8,165 nt of DNA, taken from an uncultured Eubacteriales bacterium (GTDB lineage Bacteria > Bacillota_A > Clostridia > Christensenellales > Aristaeellaceae). The notes beneath the pieces are model-generated. The model saw only the letters and a list, made by a program, of their open reading frames with translations. It searched no databases and was not told the origin of the DNA. The position numbers and the translations under genes are program-made. The stretch covers positions 1-8,165 of the forward strand of contig CACXEB010000075.1 of assembly GCA_902766515.1 (NCBI GenBank). The letters are read 5' to 3'. Positions 1-5,207 of this stretch are shown here, in pieces. Numbering within the stretch: the stretch's first letter is position 1; the number at the start of each line of letters is the position of its first letter.

Positions 1-660
1 CGTGGCGGGGATGGTGTAGTCGCCGCCCAGGTTGGCGTCACGGAAGGCGCGGAGCACGTCCAGGTATTCCTCGACGGAGGTGGGCATCGCCTTGCCGACC
101 TTCTCGAGCCAGTCAGCGCGGATCACGGTCGCCCAGTTGTCAGCGTCGTCACGGGCAGCGGGGAAGTACATCTGGACCTTCTTGCCGCCCACGTTGTACT
201 TGCCGGCCTGGTAGGCGTCGTCGCCCACGTACGCGAGGTAGTCAGGCATGTATTCCTTGACCATCTCTTCGTCGATTTCCTGCACGAACTCCTGGTCGAT
301 GTAAGCCAGCAGCTGCGGGTTGTCATAGTGGAAGATCATGTCGGGCGCGGTGTCCGCGGAGCCCATCATGAGGGTGAAGTCCTTGACTTCTTCCGAACGG
401 GAGATCGGGATATAGGTCACCTTGATGTTGTACTTGTCACCAAAGTTCGCCTGTACCCAGCGGGTCCAGTAGTTGTCCTCGATGGGATCCTTGATGCCGT
501 TGCGCTGGTAGATCGGGACCTTGAGCTCGATCTGCTCGCCGTAGGTGATGACCTTGGCGCCGGACGCGGTGGTGCTCACCTGGTCCTCCGCCAGCGCGGG
601 GATGCTCGCCATGGACAGGACCATGATGAGCGCCAGCAGCATAGCAAACGTTTTCTTCAT
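1..660 (-). CDS. Extracellular solute-binding protein of a CUT1/Lpl-type sugar ABC importer (partial, C-terminus off window)
   Basis: Captures an oligosaccharide outside the membrane and delivers it to the two permeases encoded just upstream. Exactly 220 codons are visible, from ATG at 660 to the window edge; members of this family are usually about 500 residues or more, so over half is missing. Residues 1-24 form a clear signal peptide: MKK, a hydrophobic core at about 5-20, and a type I site ALA|E at 24/25. No lipobox cysteine is seen, which is unusual for a Gram-positive binding protein. After it come an extended-strand start (ELKVPIY, about 44-50) and a segment resembling this family (TAPDMIFHYDNPQLL, DADNWATVIRADWLEKVGK, then SVEEY). 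AGGAGG at 668-673 lies 7 nt before the ATG and fixes the start. It is the third gene of the operon, 83 bp after the LplC-like permease. Family assignment is strong; the ligand is unknown. Confidence 0.88.
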   Translation of the reverse strand, partial: MKKTFAMLLALIMVLSMASIPALAEDQVSTTASGAKVITYGEQIELKVPIYQRNGIKDPIEDNYWTRWVQANFGDKYNIKVTYIPISRSEEVKDFTLMMGSADTAPDMIFHYDNPQLLAYIDQEFVQEIDEEMVKEYMPDYLAYVGDDAYQAGKYNVGGKKVQMYFPAARDDADNWATVIRADWLEKVGKAMPTSVEEYLDVLRAFRDANLGGDYTIPAT

Positions 661-667
661 GGGGAAT

Positions 668-673
668 CCTCCT
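668..673 (-). promoter_or_regulatory. Strong ribosome binding site of the solute-binding protein gene
   Basis: On the minus strand this reads AGGAGG, inside AAAAGGAGG, with a 7-nt spacer to the ATG. It is the best Shine-Dalgarno match in the window, consistent with the binding protein being made in excess over the permeases. Confidence 0.8.
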
Positions 674-683
674 TTTGAATTTT

Positions 684-716
684 GTTATCGTTCTGCGGCA
701 AAATGCCGCGGATAAC
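684..716 (-). other. Intercistronic stem-loop between permease and binding-protein genes
   Basis: GCGGCA (695-700) pairs perfectly with TGCCGC (704-709) around a 3-nt loop. An outer stem, GTTATC (684-689) with GATAAC (711-716), encloses it across an asymmetric internal loop of 5 nt versus 1 nt. No U-tract follows in the transcribed (minus) direction: the bases after the stem are AAAATTC and then the AGGAGG site. It therefore does not look like a full intrinsic terminator. In sugar-importer operons, such intercistronic hairpins often stabilise or process mRNA so that the binding protein is produced in excess; that role is inferred here. Confidence 0.6.
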
Positions 717-743
717 CGGGGGAAAGAGCGGGGAGCCTGCGCA

Positions 744-1658
744 TCAGCCCTTGACGGCGCCGATCATGATGCCGGTCACGAAATAGCGCTGGAGGAAGGG
801 GTACAGGATGATGATCGGGATCGTGGCGAACATGACGCAGGTGGACTTGACTACCTCGGCGGTCACATAGTTGGTGCTGCCGCCCTCGGCCAGGGTCGCG
901 GCGTCGCTCGCCATGCCCATCAGGTAATACAGCTTGAGCTGCAGCGGGTACAGCCTGGAGGTGGACTTGACGTAGTACAGCGCGTCGCCGTACGCGTTCC
1001 ACCGGCCGACGGCGAAGAACAGGCACAGCGTGGCCAATACCGGCGTGGACAGCGGCAGGACGACCCGGAAGAGCACGTCCCAGTAGCTGGCGCCGTCCAG
1101 GAAGGCGGCCTCCTCCAGCGAATCCGGGATGGAGGACTGGATGAAGGAGCGCAGGATGATGATGTTGTACGCGCTGAACGCCAGCGGCAGGATCAGCGAC
1201 CAGATGGTGTTGAGCATCTTCAGGTCTTTGATCAGCAGGTATTCCGGGATCAGGCCGCCGCCGAAGTACATGGTGAACATGTACAGGAAGGCGAAGAAGG
1301 TGCGGCCCTTCAGGTCCTTCTTGGTCAGCGGGTACGCGGCCAGGATGGACAGGATCATGCCCAGCGCGGTAAAGGCGACCGTGATCAGCACGGTGATGCC
1401 CAGGGACCGCATCATGGACGGATCGCCCACGATCATCCGGTAGCCCTCCAGGGAGAAGTCCACCGGCAGGAAGAAGACCTTCTGGCTGATGACCGCGCTG
1501 TTGGAGGAAAAGCTCATGGCCGCTACGTGCAGGAAGGGCAGCAGGCACATCAGCCCCACGATGACCAGGATGACATGGATGACGATGTCAAACACATGGC
1601 TCCCGGCGGACTGGCTGATGCGGTGATGGCCGCTTTGGACGCGCTCTGTATGCTGCAT
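744..1658 (-). CDS. Carbohydrate ABC transporter permease, LplC/YtcP-like (BPD_transp_1)
   Basis: This 304-residue membrane subunit forms half of the translocation pore of a CUT1-type importer. About six hydrophobic segments are visible, near residues 22-48, 84-110, 120-142, 151-173, 197-217 and 272-294. The EAA loop that contacts the ATPase starts at EEAAFLDGAS (182-191) and ends at LPLSTP (201-206). The later signature GRWNAYGDALYYV (218-230) and the C-terminal end GIMIGAVKG are typical of the LplC/YtcP branch. ATG at 1658 is preceded by GGGAGG (1666-1671) with a 7-nt spacer. The upstream permease gene stops at 1672, leaving 13 bp, so the two are co-transcribed and probably translationally coupled. 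No ATPase gene is visible; such systems usually share an MsmX-type ATPase encoded elsewhere. Length and motifs look complete. Substrate is not readable from the sequence. Confidence 0.93.
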   Translation of the reverse strand: MQHTERVQSGHHRISQSAGSHVFDIVIHVILVIVGLMCLLPFLHVAAMSFSSNSAVISQKVFFLPVDFSLEGYRMIVGDPSMMRSLGITVLITVAFTALGMILSILAAYPLTKKDLKGRTFFAFLYMFTMYFGGGLIPEYLLIKDLKMLNTIWSLILPLAFSAYNIIILRSFIQSSIPDSLEEAAFLDGASYWDVLFRVVLPLSTPVLATLCLFFAVGRWNAYGDALYYVKSTSRLYPLQLKLYYLMGMASDAATLAEGGSTNYVTAEVVKSTCVMFATIPIIILYPFLQRYFVTGIMIGAVKG

Positions 1659-1671
1659 GCCGGCACCTCCC

Positions 1672-2625
1672 TCAGATCAGGCCGCTCTCGCCCAGGGACT
1701 TGGCGACCCGGTCCGAGATCAGGATCAGGATGATGCCGATCACGTTCTGGAACAGTCCCATGGCGGTGGCGTAGTGGTATTTGCCGCTGGAAAGACCCAC
1801 GCGGTAGATGTAGGTGGAGATCACGTTCGCGCTCTTCATGACCACGTAAGGGTTGGAGAGGGAATTGACGCGCTCGAAGGAGGAGCCCAGGATGCGGCCC
1901 AGGTTCATGATCAGCAGCGTGACGATGGTGCCGCGGATGCCGGGCAGGGTCACGTGCCAGATCTTGGCGAACCGTCCGGCGCCGTCCACGGTGGCGGCTT
2001 CGTACAGCTCGGCGGAAATGCCGGTGATGGCCGCCAGGTAGATGATCGTGCCCCAGCCCATCGACTGCCAGACGCCGATGAAGACGTACACGACCTGCCA
2101 GAGGGTGTTGTCCTCCAGGTAGGGCACCTTGTTGCCGCCCATGCTGGCGGCGATGACGTTGATCATGCCCGTTTCCGTGCGCAGCAGCATGATGAACAGC
2201 GACGAGATGATGACCCACGAAAGGAAGTGCGGCAGGTAGATGACCGTCTGGGTGATGCGCTTGAACGACTTGGAGCGGACTTCGTTGAGCAGGATGGACA
2301 GGATGATCGGCATCGTGAAGCCGAACACCAGGTCCAGCAGGTTCAGCTTGAGCGTCTGCAGGATGACGCCGATGGACTCGCTCCGGCTGAAGAGGTAGTT
2401 GAAGTTGTCAAACCCGTTCCAGTCGCTGCCCCAGATGCCCTTCATCATCTTGAAGTTCTTGAAGGCCATCACCAGGCCCGTCATGGGCCAGTACTTGAAC
2501 AGCAGGCAGAACGCCGTCGGCAGGATCAGCATGGCGTACAGCGGCCAGTAGCGCTTCATGTACACGCCGAAGGCCGACGCCCGCCTGGAGCCTCTGGGTA
2601 AGTCACGGATGGACATCTTGCGCAT
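1672..2625 (-). CDS. Carbohydrate ABC transporter permease, LplB/YteP-like (BPD_transp_1)
   Basis: This 317-residue inner-membrane subunit partners the LplC-like permease. A basic N-terminus (about 1-25) is followed by a first membrane helix at about 28-46 and five further hydrophobic segments (about 87-113, 126-149, 178-203, 232-250, 286-304). The LplB-family signature LPHFLSWVI is at 131-139. The EAA loop starts at EAATVDGAG (209-217) and ends at LPGIRG (227-232). It is the first gene of the importer operon. The start is slightly uncertain: ATG at 2625 has AAGGAG only 2 nt upstream, while a second ATG at 2616 (protein starting MSIRDLPRG) has it 11 nt away. Neither spacing is ideal and the difference is three residues. 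Transcription probably starts about 90 nt upstream, from the TATAAT at 2722-2727. Closest functional relatives known to me move oligosaccharides, including rhamnogalacturonan fragments (YteP/YtcP/YtcQ of Bacillus), but family alone does not fix the substrate. Confidence 0.93.
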   Translation of the reverse strand: MRKMSIRDLPRGSRRASAFGVYMKRYWPLYAMLILPTAFCLLFKYWPMTGLVMAFKNFKMMKGIWGSDWNGFDNFNYLFSRSESIGVILQTLKLNLLDLVFGFTMPIILSILLNEVRSKSFKRITQTVIYLPHFLSWVIISSLFIMLLRTETGMINVIAASMGGNKVPYLEDNTLWQVVYVFIGVWQSMGWGTIIYLAAITGISAELYEAATVDGAGRFAKIWHVTLPGIRGTIVTLLIMNLGRILGSSFERVNSLSNPYVVMKSANVISTYIYRVGLSSGKYHYATAMGLFQNVIGIILILISDRVAKSLGESGLI

Positions 2626-2669
2626 CTCTCCTTTTCAGCGTCGGTTCAATCAGGAAATTCATTATGGAA

Positions 2670-2683
2670 GCCGGTCGGCCGGC
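2670..2683 (-). other. Short GC-rich stem-loop in the importer mRNA leader
   Basis: GCCGG (2670-2674) pairs with CCGGC (2679-2683) around a 4-nt loop. It sits about midway in the inferred ~90-nt leader, between the promoter and the first permease start. No U-tract follows on the minus strand (the next bases are TTCCATAATG), so it is not a terminator. It may be an mRNA-stabilising element or chance structure in GC-rich DNA. Confidence 0.35.
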
Positions 2684-2703
2684 ATGACACGGACGCCTGG
2701 ATC

Positions 2704-2713
2704 AGAAATTTCT
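2704..2713. promoter_or_regulatory. Perfect 10-bp palindrome at the predicted importer transcription start (candidate operator)
   Basis: AGAAATTTCT is identical on both strands. It lies 8 bp downstream of the minus-strand TATAAT (2722-2727), thus at roughly +2 to +11 if transcription starts near 2715. That is a classic repressor position. The phosphorylase promoter has no matching palindrome, so if functional it would add control specific to the importer. A 10-bp AT-rich palindrome can also arise by chance. Confidence 0.35.
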
Positions 2714-2721
2714 ATGGAACT

Positions 2722-2750
2722 ATTATATAGTATAATGTGGTTCATTTCCG
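2722..2750 (-). promoter_or_regulatory. Promoter of the importer operon (perfect -10, poor -35)
   Basis: On the minus strand a perfect TATAAT occupies 2727-2722 inside a strongly AT-rich island (2720-2736) within GC-rich DNA. At the standard 17-bp spacing the -35 slot (2750-2745) reads CGGAAA, a poor match to TTGACA. An overlapping TATACT just upstream is a second possible -10. A perfect -10 with a poor -35 suggests activator dependence. The arrangement is repeated exactly upstream of the phosphorylase gene, which supports it being a real promoter. Confidence 0.7.
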
Positions 2751-2789
2751 GCTATTTTCCGCTGAAAATTGTGCAAAAACGACCATAAA
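2743..2789 (-). repeat. Conserved upstream regulatory module, copy 1 (importer promoter)
   Basis: This 47-bp segment matches 5046-5092 at 33 of 47 positions with no gap, both on the same strand. Conserved blocks in transcription order are TTTATGGTCG (2789-2780), TGCAC (2775-2771) and CGGAAATG (2750-2743). AATTTTC is also shared but shifted by 2 bp. The block nearest the gene overlaps the -35 slot, and the most distal one is centred near -70. Spacing to the TATAAT is 15 bp in both copies. The module begins only 12 bp beyond the stop codon of the phosphorylase gene. Most likely a regulator binding region; the regulator is not encoded in the window. Confidence 0.75.
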
Positions 2790-2801
2790 CGTCCGGGACG
2801 C

Positions 2802-4961
2802 TCAAGTCTCCGGCACCTGCTCGAAGGCCATCCGGCAGGCGTCCAGGCGCAGCGATACCTGGCCGTGCGGGAGGCGGACCGTAATGTCGGCCGGCGTGTC
2901 GGCGTTGTTCATGACCACGAGGGTCCGCGAGGCCGGGTACCAGGCGCATTCGGCCTCCGGGCTGTCCGTCAGGCCGGCCGCGCTGCCCTCCGCGCCCGTC
3001 AGGCAGAGCAGCAGTTCCAGGAGCGTCCGCGCGGCGGCGGGGCTGTAGCTGAAGCCGCCCAGGTAGGCCGCCTGCCCCCTGCCGAAGGCGTGCAGGGTCA
3101 GGGTCGGGACGCCGTCCGCGGCGCGCAGGACACGGGTTTCCGGATCGGTCAGGCGGATGCCGGTGGTGGCGCCGATGGCGCCCGGGGCGATATAGAAGGG
3201 CGCGTCCTGCTCCGTGTCAAAGGCCCAGGGCTGGTGGCAGGCATAGGCGCCGTCATCCTGGTCGACGCCCAGGACATGCGCGAGGGCAAAGCGGGTATCG
3301 CCGCCGTCCACCGCGGAGGGCTCCCCGACGCCGATCAGGCTGCCGCCCTCATGGACGAAGCGGGTGATCTCGCTGACCAGCGCGGGATCCCGCCAGGCGT
3401 CGCCGCCGCTCCAGGCGTCCCCGGCGCGGCCCGCGTTGATCAGCACGTCCGCGTCCCGGAGCGCGCCGTGGAGGACGTCGTCAAAGCTCACGAATTTCAC
3501 CCGGACCGGCAGGCCGGACAGGGCTTCGTTGATGTGGATCAGGACGTTGCCATCCGTCTCGTGGAAATGGCCGGAGAGGGTCCAGGACCGCAGCGATCCC
3601 CAGGTATGCAGCACCGCGACGGTGACCGGCAGGACCGCGGGCGCCCCCTGGGCGTGCAGGTCCTTGAGCCGCCGGAATTCGACGGCCATCTGCTCGATCG
3701 CGTCGTTGAAGGCGTCCTGGCCGATCGTCAGGTGCAGGTATCCGCCCAGCCCGATGCGGTCCACGCACTGCCGCGCCAGCGCCCGGCGGACATGCAGCCA
3801 GTAGGCCATGGCGTCCTGCTCGGGGTGGCCGCCCTCCATGAAGGTGGGCAGGCCGCCCAGCCCGACCGGGAACAGGTAGGGGTGGAAGCGGAGCTCGTGG
3901 ACGGGCACGTCCGCCCCGGCGCACAGCCGGCACTCAAAGCCGGAGAACACGCACTTGATCAGGCCGTCAAAGCCGACGGAGGCGAAATAGGGGCCGTACG
4001 GCTCCATGCCTACCCAGCTGTCGTCGTAGAACACGTAGGCCTGCTTGCCGTACGCGTGGATGATGTCCACCAGCGCCTTCGCCTTTTCGGCGACGAAGCG
4101 CATGATAAAGTCCATATAGTCCCGCTTGTGCGCGGTCGGCGGCCGGTGTGTGGCCTGCAGCCGGCCCTGGTGGATGAAATCCTCCGCCGTCAGGGCGTAG
4201 CCGTATTCCTGCTCGAACGCCCGAAGCGCGGCCGGGCTCACGGTAAAGTCATAGCTGGCCCAGTCCACGAAGCGGGTGCGGCGGCGCGGGTCGCTGCCGA
4301 AAATCCAGACGAAGTTGTAGAACAGGGAGGTCAGCCGCACCACGCTGGTATCCGGATTCTTTTCGCACCAGCCGCGCAGCCAGTCCTGCAGGTAGGCCCA
4401 GGCCGCCGGGTGGCGCGGGTCCAGCTGCCGCAGGTGCTCGCTGGTCCAGTGGTTGGTGGTGTGGTTGTACATGTTGATCTCTTCCCAGATGCGCCAGGCG
4501 AGGAAGGAGACGGTATACCGGTGGTACGGCACGCAGCCCCGGACCGTCACCGCGCCGTCCGCGTAGGTCCAGTCCCCGGCGGGGACCGGCTGTCCGGCCG
4601 TCCGGTCCCATACCTGCCAGTAGGGCAGGGCATCGGCCGAGCCGTTGACCTCAAACTGCTCTTCGAAATAGCCTTGGAGCGGCGCGATCACGACCGTGTC
4701 CCCGGTCGCGACCACGGGGTCGGAGCTCAGAAAGGTCTGCTGCTGGGCGTCCGGATGGGCCTGGGCAAACGCGTTGTGCTCCCGGATGATGCAGATGGTG
4801 GAATAGATCCTGTATCCCGCTTCGACGATTTCAGACGACAGTTTGGTGCCGTCGGAGTCCCGGATGACGTCGGCGCCCCATTTCCGCGCCATGGCCAGTG
4901 TCAGCGCCTCATATCCCGCTTCTCCCGGGAGCGTAAACCCGCCCTGATGGTAATCCTTCAT
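2802..4961 (-). CDS. GH112 beta-galactoside phosphorylase (1,3-beta-galactosyl-N-acetylhexosamine / galactosyl-rhamnose phosphorylase family)
   Basis: This cytoplasmic enzyme of 719 residues reversibly cleaves a terminal beta-galactoside with inorganic phosphate, giving alpha-galactose-1-phosphate plus the acceptor sugar. No signal peptide or membrane helix is seen. GH112 hallmarks, compared from memory with the Bifidobacterium longum enzyme (about 751 residues), are WGADVIRDSDGT (28-39, with sugar-binding Arg34), MYNHTTNHW (164-172, Asn166), DWASYDFTVSP (233-243), the catalytic-acid motif YDDSWVGMEPY (312-322; Asp314 aligns with the proton donor), GLGGYL (404-409), WGSLRSW (454-460), SFDDVL (492-497) and GVGEPSA (544-550). 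The barrel, central and C-terminal domains thus appear complete. ATG at 4961 was chosen because GGGGAGAG (4968-4975) lies in front of it, with GGAG 8 nt away; an in-frame ATG at 5048 would add 29 atypical residues and overlap the promoter. The acceptor could be GlcNAc, GalNAc or rhamnose; residues E161-I162-N163 differ from the PVE of B. longum. General resemblance and the Yte/Ytc-like importer favour a galactosyl-rhamnose type, but this is tentative. Confidence 0.93.
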   Translation of the reverse strand: MKDYHQGGFTLPGEAGYEALTLAMARKWGADVIRDSDGTKLSSEIVEAGYRIYSTICIIREHNAFAQAHPDAQQQTFLSSDPVVATGDTVVIAPLQGYFEEQFEVNGSADALPYWQVWDRTAGQPVPAGDWTYADGAVTVRGCVPYHRYTVSFLAWRIWEEINMYNHTTNHWTSEHLRQLDPRHPAAWAYLQDWLRGWCEKNPDTSVVRLTSLFYNFVWIFGSDPRRRTRFVDWASYDFTVSPAALRAFEQEYGYALTAEDFIHQGRLQATHRPPTAHKRDYMDFIMRFVAEKAKALVDIIHAYGKQAYVFYDDSWVGMEPYGPYFASVGFDGLIKCVFSGFECRLCAGADVPVHELRFHPYLFPVGLGGLPTFMEGGHPEQDAMAYWLHVRRALARQCVDRIGLGGYLHLTIGQDAFNDAIEQMAVEFRRLKDLHAQGAPAVLPVTVAVLHTWGSLRSWTLSGHFHETDGNVLIHINEALSGLPVRVKFVSFDDVLHGALRDADVLINAGRAGDAWSGGDAWRDPALVSEITRFVHEGGSLIGVGEPSAVDGGDTRFALAHVLGVDQDDGAYACHQPWAFDTEQDAPFYIAPGAIGATTGIRLTDPETRVLRAADGVPTLTLHAFGRGQAAYLGGFSYSPAAARTLLELLLCLTGAEGSAAGLTDSPEAECAWYPASRTLVVMNNADTPADITVRLPHGQVSLRLDACRMAFEQVPET

Positions 4962-4967
4962 TGTTCT

Positions 4968-4975
4968 CTCTCCCC
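4968..4975 (-). promoter_or_regulatory. Ribosome binding site that sets the GH112 start
   Basis: The minus strand reads GGGGAGAG; its GGAG core (4973-4970) lies 8 nt before ATG 4961. The upstream in-frame ATG at 5048 falls between the -35 slot and the -10 of the gene's own promoter, so the shorter protein starting MKDYHQGG is preferred. That start also matches the N-terminal position of GGFTLP in relatives. Confidence 0.75.
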
Positions 4976-5024
4976 GTTCTTGCCGCGCTGCCGCGCAAAG
5001 TGGCTTCGATTGTGTACTGCCGTT

Positions 5025-5053
5025 ATTATACCAAGCCGTTCCGACCATTTCCG
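5025..5053 (-). promoter_or_regulatory. Promoter of the GH112 gene (perfect -10, poor -35)
   Basis: On the minus strand TATAAT occupies 5030-5025. With a 17-bp spacer the -35 slot (5053-5048) is CGGAAA, the identical hexamer at the identical spacing found in the importer promoter. Predicted transcription start is near 5018, giving a leader of about 57 nt. The weak -35 overlapped by a conserved block suggests positive control by a regulator bound upstream. Confidence 0.72.
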
Positions 5054-5092
5054 CGCATTATCGGGAAAATTCTGTGCAGATTCGACCATAAA
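5046..5092 (-). repeat. Conserved upstream regulatory module, copy 2 (GH112 promoter)
   Basis: Second copy of the 47-bp module at 2743-2789. Blocks in transcription order are TTTATGGTCG (5092-5083), TGCAC (5078-5074), AATTTTC (5071-5065) and CGGAAATG (5053-5046). CGACCAT (plus-strand reading) also recurs at 5042-5048, 41 bp, or close to four helical turns, from the distal CGACCAT at 5083-5089. That offers two same-face half-sites, as expected for an activator binding direct repeats. The distal block ends 21 bp before the -35 of the divergent channel gene. Confidence 0.75.
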
Positions 5093-5113
5093 ACCGGATG
5101 CTGACAAATCCCG

Positions 5114-5142
5114 TTGTACTTGCAGACAAAATGTGATATCCT
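5114..5142 (+). promoter_or_regulatory. Candidate promoter of the sensor-MscS gene
   Basis: TTGTAC (5114-5119), a 17-bp spacer and TATCCT (5137-5142) make a moderate housekeeping-type promoter. TG lies one base before the -10 (extended -10, TGATATCCT), which compensates for the imperfect hexamers. Predicted start is near 5149, leaving a leader of about 59 nt before ATG 5208. It is divergent from the GH112 promoter. Confidence 0.5.
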
Positions 5143-5207
5143 GTCCGCGAGCAAAACACCACACACCGCATTCCGTCCTGTATACCGCTCCTGGGAGGGG
5201 GATATCT

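Noticed and set aside
685..1548. 287-codon minus-strand frame overlapping the LplC-like gene
   Set aside because: Out-of-frame shadow of 744-1658, rich in Pro, Gly, His and Arg and without membrane helices.
675..1733. 352-codon plus-strand open frame over the permease genes
   Set aside because: Antisense to a clear permease with EAA motif; composition is Gln/Asp/Gly/His/Arg-rich with no family features.
2731..2736. Plus-strand TATAAT in the same AT-rich island
   Set aside because: No -35 at proper spacing and no plus-strand gene downstream; the island is nearly symmetric, so the hexamer appears on both strands.
2786..2801. Small inverted repeat after the GH112 gene (CGTCC/GGACG) as a terminator
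   Set aside because: The loop would be one base unless the stem is shortened, and there is no real T-tract on the minus strand.
4981..4996. Perfect tandem repeat of the 8-mer TGCCGCGC (two copies) in the GH112 leader
   Set aside because: Only two short GC-rich copies; no counterpart in the importer leader and no clear function.
2769..5207. Upstream part of the long plus-strand open frame that joins the channel gene
   Set aside because: It is antisense to the well-conserved GH112 gene, and its translation is a low-hydrophobicity mix rich in Arg, Gly, Val, Asp and Gln. The true start at 5208 has a Shine-Dalgarno site and an N-terminal membrane helix.
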